Assembly: GCF_016916835.1 (NCBI RefSeq)
Contig: NZ_JAFFIX010000015.1
Location: 1 to 64,000, forward strand
DNA length: 64,000 nt
Direction: 5' to 3'
Origin: Actinacidiphila bryophytorum
Lineage (GTDB): Bacteria > Actinomycetota > Actinomycetes > Streptomycetales > Streptomycetaceae
Below the pieces are notes generated by a model that did not search any database, had not been told where the DNA came from, and saw nothing but the letters and a program-made list of their open reading frames with translations. Each line of letters opens with the position of its first letter. Positions within the stretch are counted from its first letter, which is position 1. Of this stretch, positions 1-9,189 are shown in pieces. The position numbers were made by a program, and so were the translations under genes.

Positions 1-627
1 TCGCGATCCGTGGGCGAGGCGGTCGCGGACTCCGTCCGCGACCGCCTACGGGTGCGAGAGCCCCGCGGCGGGCGGTCCGCCGGCCTGTGTCCGGCAGCCG
101 CGGCCGGGCAGGCGCCGGGGTGGGTCGGAGAGCGATCCGCTGTCGGCGAGGTGCGCCTGCATCGTGGCTGGAGTATGGTAAATCCCCCTTCATGGGTTAT
201 GCCTCTTTTTCATGGTTTATGCCATGTGTGCACCAGGGTTCAGTGGGTGAAGCGGATGGACACTGCTCCTGGCGCGGTGGTGGTCACCCCGGGGCCGCGG
301 GCCGCGACGGTGCCTTCGTGGCAGACGCCTCCGCGCACCTTCCTGTGCGGGGTGCGGCCGCCGTGCCGTGTGCCGATCGGCCGCGGCGGGTGTTGGCCGT
401 GGACTGGATCCGCCGGGGGTTCGCGCTGCAGTGCGGATCCTGGCTGCCGTCGGGCCTCGCCTGAGCGTTGGAGAGGCAAGGGCGCTGTGCCCGTGGGCGG
501 CTGGTCCTGGGCTGGTGGGGTGCGCGCGACGCGGGCCGCCTGCGGCGCCATCGGCCCCCGGAAGTGCCTTACGTGCCCTTGCGGGCGGATCGGCGGCATC
601 GCTCCCCAGATGTGATTTCCCAAGTGA
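1..627. other. Upstream region without a convincing gene
   Basis: Several reading frames are open here on both strands, but none has a ribosome binding site, a recognisable domain or plausible composition. I see the pair of direct repeats at 191-223 and the promoter that ends the region. The rest is unexplained and may be the tail of a neighbouring intergenic region or an old insertion remnant. Confidence 0.5.
191..223. repeat. Pair of 13-bp direct repeats, 20 bp apart
   Basis: CATGGGTTATGCC (191-203) and CATGGTTTATGCC (211-223) differ at one base and start exactly 20 bp apart, about two helical turns. The local stretch is AT-richer than its surroundings. This spacing is typical of tandem binding of a regulator. 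No promoter is obvious beside it; the next gene starts at 687. Confidence 0.45.
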
Positions 628-656
628 TTGACACCCCAGTCACCCCCACTTAACAT
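628..656 (+). promoter_or_regulatory. Consensus promoter of the sugar isomerase gene
   Basis: TTGACA (628-633), a 17-bp spacer and TAACAT (651-656) form a near-consensus housekeeping promoter. Transcription should start near 663. That makes the ATG at 663 leaderless and favours the ATG at 687, which has AAGGG at 673-677 and a 9-base spacing. Confidence 0.75.
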
Positions 657-686
657 CGCCGCATGTCTGATCAAGGGCGCATAGAA

Positions 687-1694
687 ATGCAGAACGAGAA
701 CGAGCCCACCTACGGAGCCGGCATCTGGCACTTCGCCACGTACGTGGACCGGTATGCCACGGACGGCTACGGCGAGCCCCGGACGGTGCTGGATGCGATC
801 AAGCTCGCCGGCAAGGTCGGGGACCTGTCCGTCGTCGACCTGAACTGGCCTTTCCCGCCGGGGGACATCAGTACCGCCGAGGTGAAGGCGGCCCTGGCCG
901 AAGAGGGGCTGCGCGCCATCGCGGTGACGCCCGAGTTCTACACCGGGAAGTTCGCCAAGGGGGGGTTCACCAACCCCGATGCCGCCATCCGGCAGGACGC
1001 CATCGAGCTGGTCGCGGCGAGTGCCGAGGTCGGCCGTGAGCTGGGCGTCGACTACGTCAAGCTGTGGCCCGGCCAGGACGGGTACGACTACCCGTTCCAG
1101 GCCGACTACACCGATCTGTGGGACAAGTCGGTCGGCGCGGTGCGGGAGCTCGCCCAGCAGTTCCCGGACATGAAGTTCGCGATCGAGTACAAGCCCCGGG
1201 AGCCGCGCAACCGGATGGTGTTCTCCTCCGTCGCCCGCACCCTGCTGGCGATCGAGGACATGGGGGTCGACAACGTCGGGGTCCTGCTGGACTTCGGGCA
1301 CTCCCTGTACGGCGGTGAGACACCGGCCGAGGCCGCCCGCATGGCGATCAACCGGAACAAGCTGTTCGCCATCGACGTGAACGACAACTTCCGCGGGTGG
1401 GACGACGACATGGTCGTCGGATCGGTCCACCTGCTGGAGACCTTCGAGTTCTTCTTCGCCCTGCGTGACGCGGGCTGGGAGGGTGTCTGGCAGCTCGACC
1501 AGTTCCCCTTCCGGGAGGATCCGGTCGAGGCCGCCCGGACCGGTGTCCGCACGATGCGGGCCTTCCATTACGCGCTCGACTACCTGGACCGGGCAGAGCT
1601 TGCGGCCGCGCAGGCCCGGCAGGACGCCCTCGCCGCCCAGAGCATCGCCAAGCGTGCCCTCTACCGGGCGCTCGCGGAGAGCGAAACCGTCTGA
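687..1694 (+). CDS. apsI: Sugar isomerase, xylose-isomerase-like TIM barrel (putative D-apiose isomerase)
   Basis: This 335-residue protein belongs to the sugar isomerase/epimerase TIM-barrel superfamily (AP-endonuclease-2/xylose-isomerase-like). Candidate metal and substrate ligands sit at barrel strand ends: Glu167 (AIEYKPREP), Asp202 and His205 (LLDFGHSL), Asp230 and Asp233 (IDVNDN), Asp271 (WQLDQFPF). There is no signal peptide, so it is cytoplasmic. An upstream ATG at 663 would add eight residues but would be leaderless. In the known apiose pathway an enzyme of this fold converts D-apiose to D-apulose. I infer that role from the nearby ribose-type importer, FGGY kinase and split transketolase. 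The fold is clear; the substrate could be another pentose or tetrose. Confidence 0.7.
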   Translation: MQNENEPTYGAGIWHFATYVDRYATDGYGEPRTVLDAIKLAGKVGDLSVVDLNWPFPPGDISTAEVKAALAEEGLRAIAVTPEFYTGKFAKGGFTNPDAAIRQDAIELVAASAEVGRELGVDYVKLWPGQDGYDYPFQADYTDLWDKSVGAVRELAQQFPDMKFAIEYKPREPRNRMVFSSVARTLLAIEDMGVDNVGVLLDFGHSLYGGETPAEAARMAINRNKLFAIDVNDNFRGWDDDMVVGSVHLLETFEFFFALRDAGWEGVWQLDQFPFREDPVEAARTGVRTMRAFHYALDYLDRAELAAAQARQDALAAQSIAKRALYRALAESETV

Positions 1695-1821
1695 GACGGG
1701 AAGGCAGGGCCACTCGCACGAAGTGCGGGACGGCGGGTCGGGCTCGCCTTCCGCCCACGGCAATCCGCAGGCGGCACCAGGGCACAGACCCGCTCGGGCC
1801 AGGGCGCGGAGCCACTGCACT

Positions 1822-1856
1822 GATCGACCGATCGCAGTCTGCGGCGAACGGTTCGC
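1822..1856. promoter_or_regulatory. Two palindromes upstream of the ABC importer operon
   Basis: GATCG-AC-CGATC (1822-1833) and GCGAAC-G-GTTCGC (1844-1856) lie 65-100 bp before the GTG of the DUF2291 gene, in a 226-bp gap that otherwise holds no gene. They are candidate operators for a sugar-responsive regulator. No clear promoter hexamers are visible. Confidence 0.4.
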
Positions 1857-1920
1857 ACGCAACGGGATTCGGTACCGGTCGCACTCATGCGCCGGCGTAC
1901 GCAGGAACAAGAGGGACGTC

Positions 1921-2592
1921 GTGACAACTGTCCAGGATTCGCATGACGGCTGGGGCGCCGGACGGGACCGGTGGTTCACGCTCGGCCGCGTCAGCCTCAT
2001 CGGGCTCGCGCTGCTGGTCATCGCGATTGCCGCAACGACCACATACCGCTCGGCCGATTCGGCTGCCGCAGCCGGGCCGGCGAAGTTCGACGCGGCGAAG
2101 TACGGAGCCGCCACCTACCAGCCGAAGGTCGTACCGGCGATCGAGAAGCGCGCGGTCGACATCGTCACGCTGCAGCGCGCGATCGCCGCGGACACCGGCG
2201 CCGCGGGCGCCCGGTACGGCACACGGGAAGGCACCAGCCCGTACAGCTACGCCGTCAAACTGACAGGAACCGCGGGCACGGTGACCAGCGGCCTGCTCGC
2301 GGTCACGGTGCCCGGGATCGCGAACACCCACGTCAACATCCAGGTCGGTCCCGCCATCAACGGCACCGCCCTGCGGGACGCGGCGGGCTTCATCAAGTTC
2401 GGCCAGTTCACGAACCAGGTGGACTACGCCGACGCGGGCACCGCGCTGAACACCGAGATGAAGAGCAAGGTGCTGTCGTCTCTCGACGTCGCAGCCCTCA
2501 AGGGCAAGCAGGTCACCGTCGTGGGGGCGATGACACCGCTCACCAGTGATCTCTTCACCGTCACCCCGGTGTCCTTCCAGGCGGCGTCATGA
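1921..2592 (+). CDS. DUF2291 family membrane-anchored periplasmic protein of a sugar ABC operon
   Basis: This 223-residue protein has one N-terminal membrane segment at about residues 20-38 (GRVSLIGLALLVIAIAATT) followed by an extracytoplasmic domain. DUF2291 proteins are usually encoded beside ribose-class ABC transporters, as here, but their function is not established. The GTG start at 1921 follows GAGGGAC and is preferred over frames running in from upstream. Its stop overlaps the ATPase start in an ATGA, so the two are translationally coupled. It is probably an accessory part of the importer. Confidence 0.8.
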   Translation: MTTVQDSHDGWGAGRDRWFTLGRVSLIGLALLVIAIAATTTYRSADSAAAAGPAKFDAAKYGAATYQPKVVPAIEKRAVDIVTLQRAIAADTGAAGARYGTREGTSPYSYAVKLTGTAGTVTSGLLAVTVPGIANTHVNIQVGPAINGTALRDAAGFIKFGQFTNQVDYADAGTALNTEMKSKVLSSLDVAALKGKQVTVVGAMTPLTSDLFTVTPVSFQAAS

Positions 2593-4148
2593 CATCGGCC
2601 GCTGGCGGGGAAGCACCGGTCGCTCCCGTGCTGCGGGCGGTGGAGGTCACCAAGGTCTACGGCGGCACGCACGCACTCAAAGGGGTGTCGCTGGACATCG
2701 CCCCGGGCCGTGTCACCGTGCTGTTCGGGGAGAACGGGGCTGGCAAGTCGACGTTGATGAAGATCCTCAGCGCCGTCGAGTCGCCCACGACGGGCCTGAT
2801 CGAACTCGACGACCGGGTGGTCCGCTTCGGCAGCGCCCGGGACGCCGCTGACAGCGGCATCTCGATCATCCACCAGGAACTGAGCCTGTGCGCGAACCTG
2901 AGCATCCAGGACAACCTCTTCCTCGGAAGGGAACGCACCCGGCGCGGAATCCTGGTGGACGCGGCCGCACAGCGCGACCTCGCCCGGAAGGTGCTGCAAC
3001 GCCTGGACGGCACCATCGACGCGGCCACGCCGGTCGGTGAACTGCGCCTCGGGCAGCAGCAGCTGGTCGAGATCGCCAGGGCACTGCTGCAGAACGCCCG
3101 GGTCCTGATCATGGACGAGCCCACCTCGGCGCTGAGCGCCCCCGAAGTGGACGTCCTGTTCAAGGTCATCCGCGAACTCACCGCGCAGGGAGTCGCGGTC
3201 GTCTACATATCCCACCACCTGGAGGAAGCCCTCGAGATCGCCGACGACGTCGCGGTCCTGCGGGACGGCTCCATGGTGGCCACTGCCCGCGCCGAGGACG
3301 TGGATCTCGCCTGGGTGGTGCGTACGATGGTCGGCCGCGAGCAGGACGGGCTGTTCCCCAGCCGCGAGACGGATGCCGGTGCGGTGGCACTGGAAACCGT
3401 CGAACTGTCGGTGGCCGACCCGGCGAATCCGGACCGGCTCGCCGTCGACTCGATATCCCTGAGCGTTCGCGCGGGCGAGACCGTCGGGATCTACGGCCTG
3501 ATGGGCAGCGGCCGTACCGAACTCCTGGAGTGCCTGGCCGGAAGGATCCCGGTTGCTGCGGGCAAGGTGTACCTGCACGGCAGCCCCGTGACCGGCAGCG
3601 TGCGCAGCCGCATCCGCGCGGGCCTGGCGCTGGTGCCCGAGGACCGTCAGCGTGACGGCCTCGTGCAGACCATGTCCGTGGGGCAGAACCTCTCGCTGGC
3701 CGCGCTGTCGGGATTCGTCCGGCGGCTCGTGGTCGATCGCGGGGCGGAGCGCTCCGCCGTCGCCTCGATGATCGGCGACGTGACCGTCAAGACGTCCGGG
3801 CCCGAGGCTCCGATCGGCTCCTTGAGCGGCGGAAACCAGCAGAAGGTGGTCATCGGCAAGATGCTCATGACCGGCCCTCGGGTGCTGCTGCTCGACGAGC
3901 CCTCGCGCGGCGTCGACGTCGGCGCGAAGGCGGACGTCTTCGCCCTGATGGCACGGCAGGCCGAACGCGGCCTGGCCGTGCTGTTCACCACTTCCGAGGC
4001 AGAAGAGGCGCTGCACATCCCCGACCGCCTCCTCGTCCTGGTCCGCGGCCGGCTGGTGGCCGACCTGCGGGCCGGCGAGGTCACCCGCGACCGGTTGATG
4101 AGTCTCGCCGACGGCGCCGAATCCACTGAAAAGGCTCATGATGACTGA
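2589..4148 (+). CDS. Ribose-class sugar ABC transporter, double ATP-binding protein
   Basis: The 519-residue protein holds two fused ABC domains, as in RbsA/MglA. The first has Walker A GENGAGKST (residues 47-55), a signature-like LRLGQQQLVEIARAL and Walker B VLIMDEPTSAL. The second has the usual degenerate P-loop GLMGSGRTEL, signature LSGGNQQKVV and Walker B VLLLDEPSRGVD. It powers sugar uptake with the permease and binding protein that follow. It overlaps the gene before it by ATGA and the permease by 8-11 bases, so this is one operon. Confidence 0.95.
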   Translation: MTSAAGGEAPVAPVLRAVEVTKVYGGTHALKGVSLDIAPGRVTVLFGENGAGKSTLMKILSAVESPTTGLIELDDRVVRFGSARDAADSGISIIHQELSLCANLSIQDNLFLGRERTRRGILVDAAAQRDLARKVLQRLDGTIDAATPVGELRLGQQQLVEIARALLQNARVLIMDEPTSALSAPEVDVLFKVIRELTAQGVAVVYISHHLEEALEIADDVAVLRDGSMVATARAEDVDLAWVVRTMVGREQDGLFPSRETDAGAVALETVELSVADPANPDRLAVDSISLSVRAGETVGIYGLMGSGRTELLECLAGRIPVAAGKVYLHGSPVTGSVRSRIRAGLALVPEDRQRDGLVQTMSVGQNLSLAALSGFVRRLVVDRGAERSAVASMIGDVTVKTSGPEAPIGSLSGGNQQKVVIGKMLMTGPRVLLLDEPSRGVDVGAKADVFALMARQAERGLAVLFTTSEAEEALHIPDRLLVLVRGRLVADLRAGEVTRDRLMSLADGAESTEKAHDD

Positions 4149-5274
4149 CACCACAACCGACGACCACGCGGCGATCGAGGCGCAGCGCCGCAAGGCTGCC
4201 GTCCAGGCCAGGCGGCTGAAGACGCTCGACTCGATATTCGAGCTGCGGGCCTTCATCGCCCTGGGCGTCCTCATCGTCATCTTCAGCCTGATGTCCGGGT
4301 CGTTCCTCACCACGGACAACATGATCACGATGACGAAGCACGTGGCCATCAACGCGGTCCTGGCCCTCGGCATGCTGCTGGTCATCCTCAAGGGCGGCAT
4401 CGACCTGTCGGTCGGCTCCAGTGTCGGACTGTCCGGGGTCATCGCCGGCGAGCTGCTCAAGGGCGTGCACATCGGCAGCTTCGTCGCCTACCCGCAGGTG
4501 TGGGCCGTGGTGATCCTGTGCATGGCGATGGGCACCCTGGTCGGCCTGGTCAACGGTTTCCTGGTCACCAGGATGAACGTTGCACCCTTCATCGCCACGC
4601 TCGGCATGATGTACGTGGCCCGCGGCGCCGCCCTGCTGATATCCGACGGTACGACGTTTCCGAACCTGGCAGGTGACCCGCGCACGCACAACACCGGCTT
4701 CGGCTGGATCGGGTCCGGCCGCCCCCTCGGGCTGCCCGTCGCCGTGTGGATCATGATCGTCCTGGCGGCCGTGGTGGCGGTCGTGCTGCGCTCCACGCCG
4801 TACGGCCGGTGGCTGTACGCCACGGGCGGCAACGAGCGCGCCGCGGAACTGACGGGCGTCCCCGTGCAGCGGGTGAAGATGACCGTCTACATGATCTCGG
4901 GTGCATGCGCCGCTCTGTCCGGCATCATCATCGCCTCCGAGCTGACGTCGGCGGCCCCCCAGGCCGGCGAGAGCTTCGAGCTGAACGCCATCGCCGCCGT
5001 CGTCATCGGCGGTGCGGCCCTGACCGGAGGACGCGGCAACGTCCGCGGCACTCTGGTCGGCGCGTTCGTCATCGGGTTCCTTGCCGACGGCCTGGTGATC
5101 GTGGGCGTCTCCACCTTCTGGCAGACGTTCATCAAGGGCGCTGTGATCATCGTCGCGGTCATCCTCGACCAGAGTCAGCAGCGCTTCAAGAAGCGCGGTG
5201 TCGCGGCGTCCGCGGCAGCCGTCACTGTCGAACCGGCCGGTGACGAACCGGTCAGGGTCGCCTCGAAAGCCTGA
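4138..5274 (+). CDS. Ribose-class sugar ABC transporter permease
   Basis: This 378-residue RbsC-like (BPD_transp_2) permease has about ten membrane segments. Family hallmarks include GGIDLSVGS near residues 84-92 and a conserved glycine-rich segment GGRGNVRGTLVGAFVIG near the C-terminus. Tandem ATGs at 4138 and 4141 are both possible; AAAAGG lies upstream. A hydrophilic tail of about 30 residues follows the last helix. It forms the membrane channel of the importer. Confidence 0.95.
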   Translation: MMTDTTTDDHAAIEAQRRKAAVQARRLKTLDSIFELRAFIALGVLIVIFSLMSGSFLTTDNMITMTKHVAINAVLALGMLLVILKGGIDLSVGSSVGLSGVIAGELLKGVHIGSFVAYPQVWAVVILCMAMGTLVGLVNGFLVTRMNVAPFIATLGMMYVARGAALLISDGTTFPNLAGDPRTHNTGFGWIGSGRPLGLPVAVWIMIVLAAVVAVVLRSTPYGRWLYATGGNERAAELTGVPVQRVKMTVYMISGACAALSGIIIASELTSAAPQAGESFELNAIAAVVIGGAALTGGRGNVRGTLVGAFVIGFLADGLVIVGVSTFWQTFIKGAVIIVAVILDQSQQRFKKRGVAASAAAVTVEPAGDEPVRVASKA

Positions 5275-5398
5275 GAACGGCGTTCGCCGCTTTCCCGGAG
5301 TACAGGGGTCGGCCGGTTCACTCCCGGCCGGGACCGTGCCCGAATCCCCTTTCCATTCCACTCGCTCAGTCCTGCGCGAGTACCCACAGGAGGTCCCT

Positions 5399-6412
5399 AT
5401 GTCCCCTCTCAGAGCACCTGCCTTCCGCGCGACCGCCACCGCGCTCTTCTGCGCCCTGGCGCTGTCGCTGTCCGCCTGCTCCTCGTCCGGCAGCGGTTCG
5501 TCCGACTCCGCGGACAAGCCGAAGCCCTCGGGGAGCCACGCGAAGGGCAGCAACCTGATCGCCATCATCACCCCCTCGCCCGACAACCCCTTCTTCAAGG
5601 CGGAGGAGGACGCTGCGAAGCAGAAGGCGGAAAGCCTGGGCTACCAGACGTCCGTCGCCTCGCATGACGACGACCCCAACAAGCAGAGCGAACTCATCGA
5701 CGCAGCCATCTCCCGCAAGGCGGCTGCCATCATCCTCGACAACGCCGGCGCCGACGCGTCGATCGGCGCGGTCCAGAAGGCGACGGACGCCGGCATCCCG
5801 GTGTTCCTGATCGACCGCGAAATCAACAAGGTCGGCGTGGCCAAGGCGCAGATCGTCTCGAACAACTCCCAGGGTGCCCAGATCGCCGGTCAGGCATTCG
5901 TCGCCGCGATGAAGGAGAAGGGCAACTACGTCGAACTGACCGGAAAGGAATCGGACACCAACGCGGGCGTGCGGTCCAAGGGATACTCGGACGTCATCTC
6001 CCAGTACCCCGGAATGAAGAAGGTGGCCCAGCAGACCGCCAACTGGGACCAGCAGGAGGCCTTCACCAAGATGGAGACGATCCTGCAGCGCAATCCGAAC
6101 ATCCAGGGCGTGATCACCGGAAACGACACGATGGCCCTCGGTGTGGTCGCCGCGCTGAAGTCCGCGCACAAGACCGGAGTCGTCGTGGTCGGCTTCGACG
6201 GCAGCCCCGACGCCGTTGCCCAGATCAAGGCCGGGACGATGGCTGCGACCGCTCTGCAGCCCGCTGCGCTGGGCGCCCAGATGGCCGTGACGCAGGCCGA
6301 CCAGTTCATCAAGACCGGCAAGACCGGCCAGCCGGAGAAGCAGACGATCGACTGCGTGCTCGTCAACAAGCAGAACGCGGATCACTTCGAGAACTTCGCG
6401 CAGATTTCCTGA
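5399..6412 (+). CDS. Sugar-binding lipoprotein of the ABC importer (Peripla_BP_4)
   Basis: This 337-residue lipoprotein has a signal peptide and a lipobox LSAC with Cys27, then a Ser/Lys-rich linker and a ribose-binding-type fold (IIAIITPSPDNPFF..., GFDGSPDAV). It captures the sugar outside the membrane and delivers it to the permease. The ATG at 5399 follows a good AGGAGG. It lies 124 bp after the permease, with a strong terminator behind it, so it closes the importer operon and may be expressed at a higher level. Substrate inferred from context: apiose or an apiosyl oligosaccharide. Confidence 0.93.
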   Translation: MSPLRAPAFRATATALFCALALSLSACSSSGSGSSDSADKPKPSGSHAKGSNLIAIITPSPDNPFFKAEEDAAKQKAESLGYQTSVASHDDDPNKQSELIDAAISRKAAAIILDNAGADASIGAVQKATDAGIPVFLIDREINKVGVAKAQIVSNNSQGAQIAGQAFVAAMKEKGNYVELTGKESDTNAGVRSKGYSDVISQYPGMKKVAQQTANWDQQEAFTKMETILQRNPNIQGVITGNDTMALGVVAALKSAHKTGVVVVGFDGSPDAVAQIKAGTMAATALQPAALGAQMAVTQADQFIKTGKTGQPEKQTIDCVLVNKQNADHFENFAQIS

Positions 6413-6422
6413 ACCGTCCCGG

Positions 6423-6465
6423 GCCGGGAGGCGGCGAGACGACGTCACGCTCGCCGCCTCCCGGC
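6423..6465 (+). terminator. Rho-independent-type terminator after the binding-protein gene
   Basis: A perfect 16-bp stem (6423-6438 with 6450-6465) closes an 11-base loop just 10 bases after the binding-protein stop. There is no U-tract, as is usual in Streptomyces. Confidence 0.85.
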
Positions 6466-6535
6466 CGCATGGATAAACTGCACGCCAGATACTGCGGTGC
6501 CCGACTGTCGCGGTACGAGAGACAAGGGTAGGCCG

Positions 6536-7504
6536 TTGGTCCTCGCGTCGAGTCCCAGTGTCGACCATCTGCGGCTGCTGGTGAAGGTAGCCAGGATGTA
6601 CCACGAACGCGGCATGCGCCAGCCGGAGATCGCGGCGCATCTGGGCATGTCCCAGGCGCGTGTCTCCCGTCTGCTGAAGGAGGCGGCAGACCGTGACGTG
6701 GTACGGACCGTCGTGGTCTCGCCCGACGGTATCCATGCGGAGCTGGAGGATGCACTCGCCGAGCAGTACGGGCTGCGTGACGCCGTCGTCGTCGACGCCG
6801 AGGGAGCCGGTACCGAGGTCATCCCGGCGCTGGCTGCTGCCACGGCCGTCTACCTGGACGCCACCCTCAAGGGCGGGGACGTCATCGGCATCTCCTCGTG
6901 GAGCGCCACCCTGCTGGAGTCGGTGAACGTCATGCGTGCCAAGACGACACCGGTGGCCCAGGAGGTCGTGCAGATCGTCGGGGGATCCGGAAGCCCTGAG
7001 GTGCAACTGCACGCCACCCGGCTCACCAGCCGCCTTGCCGAGCTGACCGGCGCGCGGCCGGTGTTCGCTCCGTCCGCGGCGCTGGTGGGCAGCAGGGAAC
7101 TGCGTGACCTGCTGTGGCAGGAACCGGCTGTGGCGGAGGTGGTGAAGGCCTGGTCCCGGCTCACCATGGCACTGGTCGGTATCGGAACGCTGGAGCCCTC
7201 ACCGATGCTGCGCCGCTCCGGTAACGCGATCGCACCCGGGGACCAGCGCCAGCTGGAGGCGCTCGGGGCGGTGGGCGACGTCTGCACGCGCTACTTCGAT
7301 GCGGAGGGCCGGGTCGTCAAGGCCGACTTCGACGACCACATCATCGGGATCTCGCCCGAACAGTTGCGCGCAGTGGACCGGCGCATCGGTGTGGCGGGGG
7401 GCACGTCGAAGATCGCCGCGATCCGCGGTGCGGCGCTCGGCGGGTGGATCAACGTGCTGGTCACCGATGTGGAGGTCGCGCGCGCCCTGGTCAGCCGCGG
7501 CTGA
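6536..7504 (+). CDS. SorC/DeoR-type sugar-binding transcriptional regulator (copy 1)
   Basis: The protein has an N-terminal helix-turn-helix (MYHERGMRQPEIAAHLGMSQARVSRLLKEA) and a C-terminal SorC effector-binding domain that normally senses a phosphorylated sugar. I prefer the TTG at 6536 (322 residues): AAGGG lies 7 bases before it and it gives the same N-terminus as the second copy in this locus. A GTG at 6497 has no ribosome binding site. It is a close paralogue of the regulator at 9190-10167, so the locus carries two. The terminators on both sides suggest its own transcript. Confidence 0.88.
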   Translation: MVLASSPSVDHLRLLVKVARMYHERGMRQPEIAAHLGMSQARVSRLLKEAADRDVVRTVVVSPDGIHAELEDALAEQYGLRDAVVVDAEGAGTEVIPALAAATAVYLDATLKGGDVIGISSWSATLLESVNVMRAKTTPVAQEVVQIVGGSGSPEVQLHATRLTSRLAELTGARPVFAPSAALVGSRELRDLLWQEPAVAEVVKAWSRLTMALVGIGTLEPSPMLRRSGNAIAPGDQRQLEALGAVGDVCTRYFDAEGRVVKADFDDHIIGISPEQLRAVDRRIGVAGGTSKIAAIRGAALGGWINVLVTDVEVARALVSRG

Positions 7505-7509
7505 CGACT

Positions 7510-7570
7510 CGGCGGCTCGGTGTCCAGCCCCGGCACGCTAGAGCGGTCGGGGCCGGACACCGAGCCGCCG
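7510..7570. terminator. Bidirectional terminator between convergent operons
   Basis: A perfect 16-bp stem (7510-7525 with 7555-7570) contains an inner stem CCCCG/CGGGG (7528-7532 with 7548-7552). It lies between the converging regulator (+) and glycosidase (-) genes and should stop transcription from both sides. Confidence 0.85.
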
Positions 7571-7588
7571 CCCGGCTGAGTGGACAGG

Positions 7589-9139
7589 TCACTCGTCGCA
7601 GCAGATGTACACCGCCGGGGCGCCTTCGTCCCATTCGATGGTGGCGTCGGCTCCGGAGCGCCGGCCCGAGGCCAGCAGCTGTCCGGTGCGGGGATCGACG
7701 ATGCGGTAGGTACGCGGGATCAGGTCGGCACCGTCCTGCCGGAACTGCAGGCGGCCGCCGTTCTCGGCGTAGCCGATGTACAGCAGGCCCGGGACGAGCA
7801 GGCCCCGCGGGGCGAGAGCAAGCTCCCAGCTGGGCCGCATGTCGGAAATCGGCAGGCTGGCCAGGATCCTGCCGACCAGCCCGACGTACGTCGAACCGTC
7901 GAAGTCCAGCGCCTCGCGCCATCCCGCGTCGGTGACGACGAAGTAGTCCTCATGCCCCTGCTCCTGGGCGTGCAGCCGCCACTGCCACAGACTTCCGGCC
8001 CCGTAGACGACGCCCATGGTCCCGCCGGCGCACAGGTTGCTCCACGCCTCGTGGCCCTGCCACCAGCCCTCGGCCTTGCCGCGGCGCCCGGAGTGCTCGT
8101 AGGTCGGTTCGCCGTTGGCGACCGCCTTCGCCGGCAGGTTGCGCCACAGGTCGGCGACGCGCTCGGGCACGTGCTCGCCGCGGTGGCCGGTTTGGCACCA
8201 CTGGAAGTCCAGCCAGTCCGCGTCCTGGTGCGCGCGGGACAGCGAGTCGGGCTGGTAGTGGATCCCGCACGGCTGCCCGTAGGCGTCCCACTGCTGGATC
8301 TCGCGCCCGCCGGCCTCCACCTGCGGTTCCTCGCCGGTGCCGTCGGCGCCGACCAGCCAGATCGCCGGAGCGGCGCCGTACCGCGCGACCAGATAGCGGC
8401 AGTAGCGTGCGTACTCCTCGGGCGGGACGATGCCGCCGGCGGCCGACAGGCCCTTCCAGCCCCAGCCCTGGAAGACCGGTTGCAGCACCGGGACGATTCC
8501 GTACTCGTCCAGGACGGCCAGGAGCCGGTCGAGCTGCTGGAAGTAGGCCGGCACCAGATCGCCGAGGCGGCCGGACGGGAGGTCCTCGAAGGCGACGTCG
8601 AACCCTTCGTCGGCGGTGCGGTCACGCGGCCCGCGGGCATGCATGTCGGGCTGGACGCTCATCATGAGGACGGCGTTGAAGCCCTTGGCCCGGCGGTCCG
8701 CGGCGTAGACGCGCACGTGTTCTTCGGTGGCACGCCAGGGGAGCGCCCAGGCGGTGTCCGCCACGAGCAGGGCGGGGGTCCCGTCCGCATGCACCAGGTT
8801 GCGGCCGCCCGGCGACATCCGCCAGAACCCGTGCTGCCGGAAGACGCCCTCCCCCTCCTGGACCGGGTCCATCGTCACCTGTCCCTCGGCGCCGGCGAGG
8901 CCCTCGTCGACGACCGAGGCTCCGCTGCGCCAGCTCCACCGGCCCTCGGGCAGGGGCGAGGCGAAGCGGATCCTCCAGACGTTTCCGCCGTCCCAGAACG
9001 CGGGGCGGCGCATCGTGAGCCCGGAGGTGTGGGTGAAATCGGCCCACACCTCCACCCCGTTGTACGGCGCGGGATGGTCGGTCCGGGCCTGGAGGGTGAT
9101 TTCGACCTGCCGCCATGCGGAGGCGTGGATGGGGGGCAT
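7589..9139 (-). CDS. Cytoplasmic DUF5060/DUF4038 glycoside hydrolase, GH140-like (putative apiosidase)
   Basis: About 516 residues: an N-terminal beta domain resembling DUF5060 (1-95), a DUF4038 TIM barrel (about 105-440) and a C-terminal beta domain like the 'putative collagen-binding' domain of the family. DUF4038 is the catalytic domain of GH140 enzymes that split apiose from galacturonan. Candidate catalytic acids are Asp266 in WLVGADG and Glu344 in NGEPTYEHS. There is no signal peptide, so it should act inside the cell on imported apiosides. The ATG at 9139 has GGAA 9 bases upstream; an ATG at 9148 is also possible. It is the last gene of the catabolic operon. Family assignment is firm; apiosidase activity is inferred. 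Confidence 0.8.
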   Translation of the reverse strand: MPPIHASAWRQVEITLQARTDHPAPYNGVEVWADFTHTSGLTMRRPAFWDGGNVWRIRFASPLPEGRWSWRSGASVVDEGLAGAEGQVTMDPVQEGEGVFRQHGFWRMSPGGRNLVHADGTPALLVADTAWALPWRATEEHVRVYAADRRAKGFNAVLMMSVQPDMHARGPRDRTADEGFDVAFEDLPSGRLGDLVPAYFQQLDRLLAVLDEYGIVPVLQPVFQGWGWKGLSAAGGIVPPEEYARYCRYLVARYGAAPAIWLVGADGTGEEPQVEAGGREIQQWDAYGQPCGIHYQPDSLSRAHQDADWLDFQWCQTGHRGEHVPERVADLWRNLPAKAVANGEPTYEHSGRRGKAEGWWQGHEAWSNLCAGGTMGVVYGAGSLWQWRLHAQEQGHEDYFVVTDAGWREALDFDGSTYVGLVGRILASLPISDMRPSWELALAPRGLLVPGLLYIGYAENGGRLQFRQDGADLIPRTYRIVDPRTGQLLASGRRSGADATIEWDEGAPAVYICCDE

Positions 9140-9189
9140 GCTGTGCATTTCCGTTCTTCGGGGTGGTGTCACCGCGCGGGGTCGCGCGG

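Noticed and set aside
663..686. ATG at 663 as the isomerase start
   Set aside because: It would lie at the predicted transcription start without a leader, while the ATG at 687 has a properly spaced AAGGG. Leaderless use cannot be excluded.
240..2114. Very long open frame on the - strand across the isomerase gene
   Set aside because: Antisense frames stay open in GC3-rich DNA; no start signal or domain, and the + strand isomerase is clearly real.
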